From Burkholderiales bacterium (GTDB taxonomy: Bacteria > Pseudomonadota > Gammaproteobacteria > Burkholderiales > Burkholderiaceae_C): a stretch of DNA of 64,000 nt. Made by a program: the position numbers and the translations under genes. The first letter of the stretch is position 1, and every line of letters begins with the position of its first letter. The stretch spans positions 186,001-250,000 of the forward strand of contig JAFKGD010000006.1 of the NCBI GenBank assembly GCA_017307855.1, in the 5' to 3' direction. Of the stretch, positions 18,465-26,428 are shown piece by piece. The notes under the pieces are model-generated. The model had not been told where the DNA came from, searched no databases, and saw only the letters and a list, made by a program, of their open reading frames with translations.

Positions 18465-19649
18465 ATGAAGGACACTCCCCTCACACCATCGGCACTGCCC
18501 CTCGCGGGCGTGCGCGTGGTGGAGTTCTGCCAGGTCGCCGCCGGCCCCTTCTGCGGCATGCTGCTGGCCGACTTCGGCGCCGAGGTCGTGAAGATCGAGC
18601 CGCAGGAAGGCGACGGGCTGCGCCAGTGGCCACCGCTGAACAATGGCTTCTCCGAGAACTTCGCGTCGCTCAACCGCAGCAAGCGTTCGGTGGCGCTGGA
18701 CCTGAAGAATCCCGGGCACCGCGAGTTCGCGCGTGCCCTCGTGCTCGAAGCCGACGTGCTGGTCGAGAACAACCGCCCCGGCGTGATGAGCCGCCTGGGC
18801 CTGGGCTGGGAAAGCTTCCGCGACGTGAAGCCGGGCCTCGTCTACTGCTCCATCTCGGCTTTCGGCCAGACCGGCCCGCGCGCGGCGGGCGGCGGCTTCG
18901 ACCTCACCATCCAGGCCGCCGCCGGCGTGATGAGCGTGACCGGCGAGCCCGATGGCGCGCCGGTGAAGTGCGGCGTGCCGGTCTCCGACTTCACCGCCGG
19001 CCTCTACGGCGCCTTCTCGATCGCCGCCATGCTCGCGCGCGTGCGCGCCGGCGGCAAGGGCGGCCACCTCGACGTGCCCATGTTCGCGACCACCATCGCC
19101 ATCGGCGCGTTGCAGACCAGCGAATATTTCGGCACCGGCAACAATCCGCAGCGCCTGGGCTCGGCCCACCCGCGCAACGCGCCCTACCAGGCCTTTCGCG
19201 CGCGCGACGGGTGGTTCGCGGTCGCGGCCGGCAACGACCGCCTGTGGCGCGCCGTGTGCGACGTGGTGGCCATGCCCGAGCTGCTGGCCGATCCGCGCTT
19301 CACCAGCACGCTGCTGCGGGCCCGCAACCAGGTGGCGTTGAAGGACCTGCTGGAGAGCCGCTTCGCCGAGGCCGACAGCACCGACTGGCTGGCCCGCTTC
19401 GACAAGGCGGGCGTGCCCAACGCGCCCATCAATGACTTCGAGAGCGCGCTGGCTGACCCCCAGGCCGTCCACCTGCAGCTGGTGCGGGAGATGCGGCTGC
19501 CCGACGGAGCGCGCACGCGCACCGTGGCCTGCCCGGTGTGGATCGACGGCCAGCCGGTCCCGGTCGACACCCGCCCGCCGCTGCTGGGCGAGCACGAACA
19601 ACTGCTGCGCGACCAGGTCGCACAGCGCGACCAGGAGCCCGCGCTGTGA
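18465..19649 (+). CDS. Class III CoA-transferase (CaiB/BaiF/Frc family)
   Basis: This 394-residue enzyme moves CoA between carboxylic acids. Motifs include the N-terminal GVRVVEFCQVAAGPFCGMLLADFGAEVVKIE, the DLK and ENNRPGVM segments, and the predicted catalytic Asp175 in VPVSDFTAG, aligned with Asp169 of formyl-CoA transferase. Class III transferases activate oxalate, carnitine, aromatic acids and, in Advenella, 3-sulfinopropionate. It is followed with a four-base overlap (GTGA) by the thiol dioxygenase, so the enzyme may activate the sulfinate product. The CoA donor is not evident. Confidence 0.93.
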   Translation: MKDTPLTPSALPLAGVRVVEFCQVAAGPFCGMLLADFGAEVVKIEPQEGDGLRQWPPLNNGFSENFASLNRSKRSVALDLKNPGHREFARALVLEADVLVENNRPGVMSRLGLGWESFRDVKPGLVYCSISAFGQTGPRAAGGGFDLTIQAAAGVMSVTGEPDGAPVKCGVPVSDFTAGLYGAFSIAAMLARVRAGGKGGHLDVPMFATTIAIGALQTSEYFGTGNNPQRLGSAHPRNAPYQAFRARDGWFAVAAGNDRLWRAVCDVVAMPELLADPRFTSTLLRARNQVALKDLLESRFAEADSTDWLARFDKAGVPNAPINDFESALADPQAVHLQLVREMRLPDGARTRTVACPVWIDGQPVPVDTRPPLLGEHEQLLRDQVAQRDQEPAL

Positions 19650-20272
19650 CGGCCGCGGCCGACCCCATCGCGCCGTTGCGCGACTTCGTCATCGCCATGA
19701 CGGAGCTGGTCAGCCGCGAAACGCGCGAGGAGGTGCTGCTCGCGCAGGCGCGGCCGTTGCTGGGTGCGCTGTTGAAAGACGACACCTGGCTGCCCGACGA
19801 CTTCGCCCGACCGCATCCCGAGCACTATCAGCAGTACCTGCTGCACGCCGATCCGCTGGAGCGCTTTTCGGTGGTCAGCTTCGTCTGGGGTCCGGGCCAG
19901 CGCACGCCCGTGCACGATCACACGGTGTGGGGGCTGATCGGCATGCTGCGCGGCGCCGAAACCGGCACCGCGTGGGGCCGGCGCGCCGACGGGCACTTCG
20001 GCGCCATCGGCGAGCCACACCGGCTCGACGTCGGTGGCATCGACGTGGTCTCGCCGACGGTGGGTGACATCCACCAGGTGGTCAACGCCTACGACGACCG
20101 CGCCTCGATCAGCATCCACGTCTACGGCGCCAACATCGGCGCCGTGGCCCGCCACGTGTTCGACGCGGCGGGCAGTCCGCGCGGCTTCGTGTCGGGTTAC
20201 TCGTCGACCGCCGTGCCCAACCTCTGGGACCGCTCGGCCGCCACGCGCGCCGCGATGACGGGCGCCGCCTGA
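19646..20272 (+). CDS. Cupin thiol dioxygenase, Gln-type (3-mercaptopropionate dioxygenase-like)
   Basis: This 208-residue cupin belongs to the cysteine dioxygenase family, iron enzymes that oxidise a thiol to a sulfinic acid with O2. Iron ligands are His90 and His92 (TPVHDHTVWG) and His143 (DIHQVVN), and the Ser156-His158-Tyr160 triad is intact. In cysteine dioxygenase an Arg follows the Tyr of a YxR motif; here it reads Tyr61-Gln62-Gln63, the Gln-type feature of 3-mercaptopropionate dioxygenases. The substrate is therefore more likely a thiol acid without an alpha-amino group than cysteine. The start is a GTG inside the CoA-transferase stop (GTGA), so translation is coupled. Confidence 0.88.
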   Translation: MTAAADPIAPLRDFVIAMTELVSRETREEVLLAQARPLLGALLKDDTWLPDDFARPHPEHYQQYLLHADPLERFSVVSFVWGPGQRTPVHDHTVWGLIGMLRGAETGTAWGRRADGHFGAIGEPHRLDVGGIDVVSPTVGDIHQVVNAYDDRASISIHVYGANIGAVARHVFDAAGSPRGFVSGYSSTAVPNLWDRSAATRAAMTGAA

Positions 20273-21084
20273 TGAACAGCGATAGCACTGGCGCCGCGCC
20301 CGCCACCCGCCTGCGCCTGCAGGCAGACGGCTTCGCCCTGTGCCGGCTCGAGCGCGCGGCACGCGGCAACGCGCTCGCACCCGACATCGTGCAAGGCGTC
20401 ATGACTGCGCTGCATGAAGCCAGCGCGCGAACCGATATCCACACGCTGGTGCTGCACGGCGCGGGCCGCCATTTCTGCACCGGCTTCGATCTGGCCAGCC
20501 TTCCCGAAGAGACCGACGCCAGCCTGCTGGCGCGCTTCGTCGCCATCGAGCTCATGCTGACCGCGCTGTGGCGCGCGCCGCTGCGCACGGTGGTCGTGGC
20601 GCAAGGCCAGATCGTGGGCGCCGGTGCCGACCTGTTCGCCGCCTGCGATCAGCGCATCCTCGCGGCCGGCAGTGCGCTGCGCTTTCCGGGTGCCGGCTTC
20701 GGCCTCGTACTGGGCACGCGCCGCCTGGGCATGCGCGTGGGCACGGCACGCGCGCTGCAGTGGGTGACCGAAGGCACCCAGGTGCGCGCCGACCAGGCCG
20801 TCGTCGCCGGCCTGGCCACGCGCGTGCTCGAGGCATCGCCTGCGGGCGAAGGCGCGGCGGATGACGAAGGCGCCCTGCTCGCTGCGGCGCTGGCCACGCT
20901 GGCGCCGGTGAGCGTGGCCCGCCAGACCTTCGGCGACTTGCGCAGCGCGCTGGACGACCACGCCGCCGACGCCGACCTGGCAGCGCTCGTGCGCTCGGCT
21001 GCGGCGCCCGGACTCAAGGGGCGGATCGAGGCGTATGTGGCGCGCGCGGCTGCCGCGCGCAGCGCGAGCCGGCGGCCGGCCTGA
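20272..21084 (+). CDS. Enoyl-CoA hydratase/isomerase-family protein with atypical active site
   Basis: This 270-residue crotonase-fold protein ends the plus-strand operon and overlaps the dioxygenase gene (TGATG). The fold motifs LVLHGAGRHFCTGFDLASL and VVVAQGQIVGAGADLFAACDQRI supply the CoA site and oxyanion hole. Both glutamates of true hydratases appear replaced: the GGGCEL Glu is Asp120 (GAGADL) and the PE Glu aligns with Gly140 (FPGAGFG). It may therefore catalyse another reaction on a CoA thioester, such as hydrolysis, isomerisation or loss of a sulfur group. It ends 29 bases before the convergent operon. Confidence 0.88.
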   Translation: MNSDSTGAAPATRLRLQADGFALCRLERAARGNALAPDIVQGVMTALHEASARTDIHTLVLHGAGRHFCTGFDLASLPEETDASLLARFVAIELMLTALWRAPLRTVVVAQGQIVGAGADLFAACDQRILAAGSALRFPGAGFGLVLGTRRLGMRVGTARALQWVTEGTQVRADQAVVAGLATRVLEASPAGEGAADDEGALLAAALATLAPVSVARQTFGDLRSALDDHAADADLAALVRSAAAPGLKGRIEAYVARAAAARSASRRPA

Positions 21085-21113
21085 CCCGCTTCATCGCCCC
21101 GGCACCGAGGCGC

Positions 21114-21425
21114 TCACACCACCGGTATCGCCGCCTCGTCGTCCGGCAGACAGCGCAGGGCCGACGGCCGGCGTGCGCCCAGGGGGGCGAACTGCTGCGT
21201 GGCGAGAAAAGCCACGGCGATCTGGCGCGCTTCGAACATGCGCGTGAACCAGCGGCCGTCGATGGCGCCGCAGGCCGGGCTGAAGAAGGTGTCCCAGGCC
21301 GCCATGGGCACGGGCTCGCCGGGCATGCCGCGGGCCACACGCAGGGTCTCTTCTCGCAGCGTGGGCGAAGGGCCGGCATAGGCGCGATAGCGGTTGCCGT
21401 CGATGTCGTTGAAGTAGCCGCACAT
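21114..21425 (-). CDS. Small protein of unknown function (103 residues)
   Basis: I do not recognise this protein. It is soluble, begins MCGYFNDIDGNRYRAYAG and contains a WDTFFSPACGAIDGRWFTRMFEARQIAVAFLATQQFAPLG segment with two Cys (2 and about 54) and several aromatic residues. It has no signal peptide or membrane segment. The start at ATG 21425 lies 20 bases after the VOC gene, so it is the last gene of the long minus-strand operon. It could be a companion of the VOC protein. Real coding is supported by operon position and protein-like composition only. Confidence 0.6.
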   Translation of the reverse strand: MCGYFNDIDGNRYRAYAGPSPTLREETLRVARGMPGEPVPMAAWDTFFSPACGAIDGRWFTRMFEARQIAVAFLATQQFAPLGARRPSALRCLPDDEAAIPVV

Positions 21426-21445
21426 GGCAATGGGTCCGCGTGAGG

Positions 21446-22090
21446 TCAGTCGCCCATCGTGCGCAGGCTGCCGTCGGGCAGCTTGAACGTGAGGCAGAGC
21501 GCCGGTGCGTCGGCCTGTATGACGCGTGCAAGGCTGTCCACGCCGAGCAGGGCCAGCGTCTTGCGCAGGTCGTCGGCATCGGGATGGCGCAGGTCCACCG
21601 CCACCAGCTCGGGGCCCAGGAACTTCATGTTCTGCGACGGATGCGGGCCGGGCGACCATTCGATGAAGGCCGGAACCAGGCCGTCGAAGGGCATGCGGCC
21701 ATCCTCGCGCACCGTGAGGCGCCACGTGCGGCCACCGCGCGACATGTCGGTGATGCGACCCAGGTCGACCGGGCTGCGCGCCTGGATGGCGGCGATGTCC
21801 GGCACGCGCACCACCCAGCCCAGGCCGCGCGGACGCTCGGCGATGCGCGCCTGCACGTCGGCCTCGTCCAGCGCAAACCAGCGGCGGTGCGGCACGGGCG
21901 GCGCATCGGGGTCGATCGCGATGAGTTCGAGAAAATGCTCGCCGCCGACGTTGAGCACGCGGTTGTGCGTGCTCATGTCGGGGTGCTTGCCGCCGGGCGG
22001 CATGTCGACGCCGAGCTCGCGCTGCACCCAGGCCGCGCCGGCCTCGAGTGAAGACGTACCCATCGTCACGTGGTCCAGAAGCGGGGTCAT
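21446..22090 (-). CDS. VOC-superfamily protein (glyoxalase-like domain)
   Basis: This 214-residue protein has the vicinal oxygen chelate fold, glyoxalase_3-like subtype. The start MTPLLDHVTMGTSSLEAGAAWVQRELG with His7, and the strand HFLELIAIDPDAP with a metal-ligand-type Glu, are typical. Families of this type include dioxygenases, isomerases and glyoxalase-like enzymes, and many remain uncharacterised. Its ATG overlaps the stop of the WD40-like gene (ATGA). The role in the operon is unknown. Confidence 0.82.
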   Translation of the reverse strand: MTPLLDHVTMGTSSLEAGAAWVQRELGVDMPPGGKHPDMSTHNRVLNVGGEHFLELIAIDPDAPPVPHRRWFALDEADVQARIAERPRGLGWVVRVPDIAAIQARSPVDLGRITDMSRGGRTWRLTVREDGRMPFDGLVPAFIEWSPGPHPSQNMKFLGPELVAVDLRHPDADDLRKTLALLGVDSLARVIQADAPALCLTFKLPDGSLRTMGD

Positions 22091-23172
22091 GCGGTACTTT
22101 CTTGAGTGGCGTCGGCGAAGTTCCTGGAATCCCCGGAGTCGGTGGAGGGGAAGAACGCCACCGCCCCTTCGCCACCGTGCGTGCCCCAGGCGAGGCTCAG
22201 GCCATGGTGCTGCCAGGCCAGGGCCGTGACGGCGCCGGTGGCGATATTGTCCGTTGTGGCATCGCGCAACACGCGCTGCTGGCCGGTGGCCAGGTGGGCC
22301 AGGCGCACGCAGCCATCGGCATGGCCCATGGCGACGATGTCTTCGACCGGGTGGCAGGCCACGGCGGTGACGGGGCTCTCGCGCGGCTCGCCGAGCTCGA
22401 GCGCCGTCTGGTGCATGGGGCCGCCCTCGCCCTCGAACGGCCACGCCACGGCCGCACCGGCGCCCGACGTGACCAGCCAGCGGCCGCCGGCACTGAAGGC
22501 CCAGTCGCCCACGTTGGCCGGGTAGACGCCCATGCGCATGCCGCTGCCATCGGCCAGGCGCCACGCATGCAGCGTCGCGTCCTTTAGGCGCGAGACGACG
22601 AAGCGACCGTCGGGCGAGAAGGTGATGCCCGCGTGCACGCCCGGCCAGGGCAGCACGCGCGGCGCCACGGTGGCGTCGTCCAGCGCATGCAGGGTCAGGC
22701 CGTCGTAGGCCGCGATGCCCAGCAGCAGGCCGGTGGGCGACAGCGCCAGGGCCTCGATGGCGCGTGCATGGCGGATCTCGCGCAGGCCGCCGCCGGCATC
22801 GCGCACCCAGGCCGTGTTGCCGCTGGCCCAGGCCACCGCACCGGCGCGGTTGGCGGTGAGCACACCGACCCAGCGGCGCGGCACGCGGCCGAGTTCGGTG
22901 ACGGTGGCCGGCGCACCGGACTGGCAGTCGAGACGGCACACGCGGCCGTCCTCGCCGCTGCTGTAGAGCGTGGGGCCCTCGGGCGCAGGCACGGCGGCCA
23001 GCAGGCCATCGTGCGCGACGACCGGTGCGGTCCGTTCATCGATCCCGATGAACACGCCGCCGTCGGCCGCGGCGAACCAGGGCCGGCCGTCCTCCAGCAC
23101 GCGCACGGCGACGCAGTGGCTGCCGAGCGCGCGGCTGGCGACGGCGAGGCGGTCAGGCGCGGTGGCGGTCAT
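22087..23172 (-). CDS. WD40-like beta-propeller protein
   Basis: This 361-residue soluble protein consists of degenerate WD40/YVTN-type repeats, recognisable as recurring segments such as PEGPTLYSSGEDGRVCRLD, GITFSPDGRFVVSRLKDATLHAWRLADG, GDWAFSAGGRWLVTSGAGAAVAWPFEG and PVTAVACHPVEDIVAMGHADGCVRLAHLATG. There is no signal peptide, so it should be cytoplasmic. Propellers of this kind usually mediate protein contacts. It starts eight bases after the CobW-type gene and overlaps the VOC gene. Association of such a WD40 protein with a COG0523 GTPase in one operon suggests a shared role in metal delivery, but this is inference. Confidence 0.83.
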   Translation of the reverse strand: MTATAPDRLAVASRALGSHCVAVRVLEDGRPWFAAADGGVFIGIDERTAPVVAHDGLLAAVPAPEGPTLYSSGEDGRVCRLDCQSGAPATVTELGRVPRRWVGVLTANRAGAVAWASGNTAWVRDAGGGLREIRHARAIEALALSPTGLLLGIAAYDGLTLHALDDATVAPRVLPWPGVHAGITFSPDGRFVVSRLKDATLHAWRLADGSGMRMGVYPANVGDWAFSAGGRWLVTSGAGAAVAWPFEGEGGPMHQTALELGEPRESPVTAVACHPVEDIVAMGHADGCVRLAHLATGQQRVLRDATTDNIATGAVTALAWQHHGLSLAWGTHGGEGAVAFFPSTDSGDSRNFADATQESTA

Positions 23173-23180
23173 GGCATCGA

Positions 23181-24257
23181 TCAGGCCGCGGTGACCTCAG
23201 GCACGCGCGCCGCACAGTCGGCGAGGCCCGCGGCGATCACGTCGCGGTCGAGGTCACGGCCGATGAAGACGATCTTGCTGCCGCGCGCTTCGCCGGGCTT
23301 CCAGTCGCGCTGGAAGCCGCCCTCCACGATCATGTGGATGCCCTGCACGACGTATCGGCGCGATTCGCCAGCCAGGGCGACGATGCCCTTCATGCGCAGG
23401 ATGTCCGGGCCCTTCTCCTCGGCCAGTTTCTGCAGCCAGGGGAAGAAGCGATGGAAGTCGAGCTCGCCGGCGCGCAGCGAGATGGAGCCGATGTCCAGCT
23501 GGTGGCGGTGGTGTCCGGCATGCGCGTTGTCGTGTGCGTTGTCATGATCGTGGTGGCCATGATCATGCCCGCAAGCGGCGCTGCAATGCGCGCCATGCTC
23601 GTGCCCCGGTTCGAGGAAGGACGGGTCGAGATCGAGCGCACGCGACAGGTCGAAGGCGCCGCGGTCCAGCACGCGGTCCAGCGGTATATCGGAACGCTGG
23701 CAGCGGTGCAGCTCGGCCTGCGGATTGATGGCACGCACCAGCGACTCGACCTCGGCCAGCTGCTCCGCACTTGCCAGGTCGGTCTTGTTGACCAGCACCA
23801 CGTCGGCGAAGGCGATCTGCTCGCGCGCCTCGCGGCTGTCGGCCAGGCGCAGCGGCAGGTGCAACGCGTCGACCACCGTGACGACGGCGTCGAGCTGGGT
23901 GGCGGCGCGCACTTCCGGGTCCATGAAGAAGGTCTGCGCCACGGGCGCCGGATCGGCCAGGCCCGTGGTCTCGATGACGATGGCGTCGAAGCGGCCGGGC
24001 CGGCGCATCAGGCCGGCCAGCACGCCGATCAGGTCGCCGCGCACGGTGCAGCAGATGCAGCCGTTGTTCATCTCGTAGACCTCTTCGTCGGATTCGACGA
24101 TGAGGTCGTTGTCGATGCCGATCTCGCCGAACTCGTTGACGATGACGGCATAGCGCCGCCCATGCTCTCCGGTGAGGATGCGGTTGAGCAGCGTGGTCTT
24201 GCCGGCGCCCAGGTAGCCGGTGAGCACGGTGACGGGAACGCGCACGCCGGCGTCCAT
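23181..24257 (-). CDS. CobW/COG0523 family GTP-dependent metallochaperone
   Basis: This 358-residue P-loop GTPase belongs to the COG0523 family that inserts or delivers metals such as zinc or cobalt. Walker A GYLGAGKTT is at 14-22, the metal site CICC at 67-70, ETTGLADP at about 96-103, and the guanine motif NKTD at 157-160. A His/Asp-rich stretch (about 216-249, HGAHCSAACGHDHGHHDHDNAH and onwards) is a typical metal sponge, and the C-terminal CobW domain follows. It lies two bases after the LVIVD gene and before the WD40-like gene. Its client protein may be another product of this operon. Confidence 0.93.
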   Translation of the reverse strand: MDAGVRVPVTVLTGYLGAGKTTLLNRILTGEHGRRYAVIVNEFGEIGIDNDLIVESDEEVYEMNNGCICCTVRGDLIGVLAGLMRRPGRFDAIVIETTGLADPAPVAQTFFMDPEVRAATQLDAVVTVVDALHLPLRLADSREAREQIAFADVVLVNKTDLASAEQLAEVESLVRAINPQAELHRCQRSDIPLDRVLDRGAFDLSRALDLDPSFLEPGHEHGAHCSAACGHDHGHHDHDNAHDNAHAGHHRHQLDIGSISLRAGELDFHRFFPWLQKLAEEKGPDILRMKGIVALAGESRRYVVQGIHMIVEGGFQRDWKPGEARGSKIVFIGRDLDRDVIAAGLADCAARVPEVTAA

Positions 24258-24259
24258 GC

Positions 24260-25378
24260 TCAGATCCGCTCGACGATGTGCATGCCGCGGTTGCGGTCGA
24301 TCAGGTAGATCAGGCCTTCCTTCGTGAGGAAGACGTCGTTGGTCCCGGCGGTCTTGAAGCCTTGCGGCGGCTCGGGCACGAAGTACGCCACTTCCTGCGG
24401 GCGGTACGGGTTCTTGATGTCGACCACGCGCAGGCCGAACGAGAACCAGGCGGTCGGGATTTCGGTGCCGTACACCTGCTCGGCCGGCTGGTGGCAGCCG
24501 CTGAACTCGGGCATGTGGGTGTTCTCGAAGCCCTCGATCTGGTGTGTGGCGATGGGGATCGGCATCTTCTCGTCGGTGATGTCGACGATCCACATGAAGG
24601 GCGGCGGCGACGGGCGCAGCTTGCGCACGTCTTCGTCGGCCACCACGGCGATCTTGCGGCCCATGAGCTCGAACGGGATCGGCAGCACGGTGTGCGTGGG
24701 ATGCGGGAAGCTCGGGCTGGTCTGCAGGCGCGAGATCAGCTTGGGCCGGCTCATGTCCTCGATGTCGACGATGGCCATGCCGGCATGCCAGTAGCCGATG
24801 TAGAGGCGGTTGCCCTGGCGCAGGATCTGGTGGCACCAGGTGGCGCGATAGCCCTCGTCGGGCGTCTCGCCGCCGGCCACCCACTGGCCCGGCATCCACC
24901 AGCGTCCGACTTCCTCGGGCCGGGTCGGATCCTTCAGGTCCAGGATCATGGCGATGTTGAGGTGGTAGCCCTCCACCTCGGGCGTGATGTAGGCGTAGCG
25001 TCCGTCGAAGTCGAAGCGGTGCACGCCGGTGCCGGCCGTCTTGTAGAAGCAGATCTGCCGGGGCTTGGCGGGGTTGGAGACGTCGTAGATGGCCAGGCCG
25101 CCCTGGAAGTTCTCGCCCAGCTTGTAGGGCGGCGGGCATTCCCAGTTGACCAGCATGAGGTCGTTCTCGACCCGCACCTTGTGTGTGTGCACGCCCGGCG
25201 GAATGGCGATGTGCGCGACCTGCCGCGGGTTGCGCGGATCGCTGATGTCGAGGATGGTCGTGCCGGCGGGCGCATCCATGTGGGCGATGTAGGCGTACTT
25301 GCCCTGAACGTAGATCTGGCCGCCGCCGAGGCAGTCGAAGTACGAGATTTCCTTGAGGCCTTTGATCTGGGCAGTCAT
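24260..25378 (-). CDS. LVIVD-repeat beta-propeller protein
   Basis: This 372-residue protein is built from repeated blades with the LVIVD signature: TTILDISDPRNPRQVA, GLAIYDVSNPAKPRQIC, AMILDLKDPTRPEEVG, MAIVDIEDMSRPKLIS, MWIVDITDEKMPIPIA and LRVVDIKNPYRPQEVA, followed by a closing blade. It contains many conserved His residues (HAHMDA-, THTHK-, PHPTHT- and GCHQP-type positions) that could bind a metal. There is no signal peptide. The molecular function of this family is not established. It lies 39 bases after the Bug-type receptor gene and directly before the CobW-type metallochaperone, a possible metal supplier. Confidence 0.88.
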   Translation of the reverse strand: MTAQIKGLKEISYFDCLGGGQIYVQGKYAYIAHMDAPAGTTILDISDPRNPRQVAHIAIPPGVHTHKVRVENDLMLVNWECPPPYKLGENFQGGLAIYDVSNPAKPRQICFYKTAGTGVHRFDFDGRYAYITPEVEGYHLNIAMILDLKDPTRPEEVGRWWMPGQWVAGGETPDEGYRATWCHQILRQGNRLYIGYWHAGMAIVDIEDMSRPKLISRLQTSPSFPHPTHTVLPIPFELMGRKIAVVADEDVRKLRPSPPPFMWIVDITDEKMPIPIATHQIEGFENTHMPEFSGCHQPAEQVYGTEIPTAWFSFGLRVVDIKNPYRPQEVAYFVPEPPQGFKTAGTNDVFLTKEGLIYLIDRNRGMHIVERI

Positions 25379-25417
25379 TGCGGGGTCTCTTTCGTTTCGT
25401 TCATTGATGACGTCTGG

Positions 25418-26371
25418 TCAGGGCCTGGCCTTGAGGCCGAGCGATTCGAGCAGTGCGGTGTGGCTGCGGAATTCGCTCCACAGCATGGCCTTGGTGGCCG
25501 GGCCGTCCATGTAGTCGGCCACCACCTCGCGCGACTGCAGGAAGCTCTTGAACTCCGGGTCGTCCATCACGGCCTTGAAGGCGTCATGCATGTACTGACG
25601 CACGGCCGGGTCCATGCCCTTGGGGCCGAAGAAGAAGAACTTCAGGCTCACGCCGACGTCGTAGCCGGCCTCCTTGAAGGTCGGCACGTCGGGATAGAAG
25701 GGAACGCGCTGGGGCTGGAACACGCCGAGCACGCGGATGCGGCCCTGCTGGATCAGCTGCCGGCCCTCGCCCGGGTTGATGACGATGGCGTCCACGTGAC
25801 GGCCCAGCAGGGCCACGCTGCTCTGGGCCCAGCCGGTGTAGGGAATCTCGATCAGGTCGAGCCGGGCCGCGCTGACCAGTTGCGCCATGTTCAGGTGCGA
25901 GGCCGTGCCGCGGCCGGTGTGGCCCATGCTGAGCTTGCCGGGTGCCGCTCGGGCGTCATCGACGTATTCCTTCAAGGTCTTCCATTTGGAATCGGCACTG
26001 ACGGCCAGCAGCTGGTAGGACGCCATCACGTTGATGATGGGTTCGAGGTCGTCGGGGTTCTTGTACGGCAGCTCCTGCATCTGGGGCAGGTCGACCACCG
26101 AGCCGGTGGGCGTGAAGCCGATGGTGGAGCCATCGCGCGGCGCATTGGTCACGCTGGCGATGCCGATGGAGCCGCCGGCGCCGGGGCGCGACACGATGAT
26201 CGTGCCGTTGGGAAACTTGTCGCGCGACTTCTCGGCGGCCATGCGAGCCACCAGGTCGGTCAGGCCCGACACGCTGAAGGGGTTCACGATGGTGACAACC
26301 TTCTTGGGAGCTTCGGCCAGGACCCCGAACGAGGTGGCGAGCAGGACCAGCGAGAGGAAGATCGATTTCAT
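25418..26371 (-). CDS. Bug-type (tripartite tricarboxylate transporter) solute receptor
   Basis: This 317-residue periplasmic binding protein is of the Bug/TctC family, greatly expanded in Burkholderiales. It has a signal peptide (residues 1-19, cleavage near LA-EA), then the family motifs VNPFSVSGLTDLVARMAAEK, VSRPGAGGSIGIASV and MGHTGRGTASHLNMAQLV. A good ribosome binding site (AAAGGAG) precedes ATG 26371. No TctA or TctB membrane gene is nearby, as is common for Bug proteins, so it may act with distant TctAB or as a sensor. It is 57 bases downstream of the BisC-like gene. Confidence 0.93.
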   Translation of the reverse strand: MKSIFLSLVLLATSFGVLAEAPKKVVTIVNPFSVSGLTDLVARMAAEKSRDKFPNGTIIVSRPGAGGSIGIASVTNAPRDGSTIGFTPTGSVVDLPQMQELPYKNPDDLEPIINVMASYQLLAVSADSKWKTLKEYVDDARAAPGKLSMGHTGRGTASHLNMAQLVSAARLDLIEIPYTGWAQSSVALLGRHVDAIVINPGEGRQLIQQGRIRVLGVFQPQRVPFYPDVPTFKEAGYDVGVSLKFFFFGPKGMDPAVRQYMHDAFKAVMDDPEFKSFLQSREVVADYMDGPATKAMLWSEFRSHTALLESLGLKARP

Positions 26372-26428
26372 GGGATGGCTCCTTTCAACGGACTCACGGT
26401 TGGGGGCGACGCGCACGGGCCGTCGGCC

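Noticed and set aside
19646-20272. Cysteine dioxygenase as the specific assignment
   Set aside because: The Arg that binds the cysteine carboxylate is replaced by Gln in the YxQ position, which fits 3-mercaptopropionate-type enzymes better.
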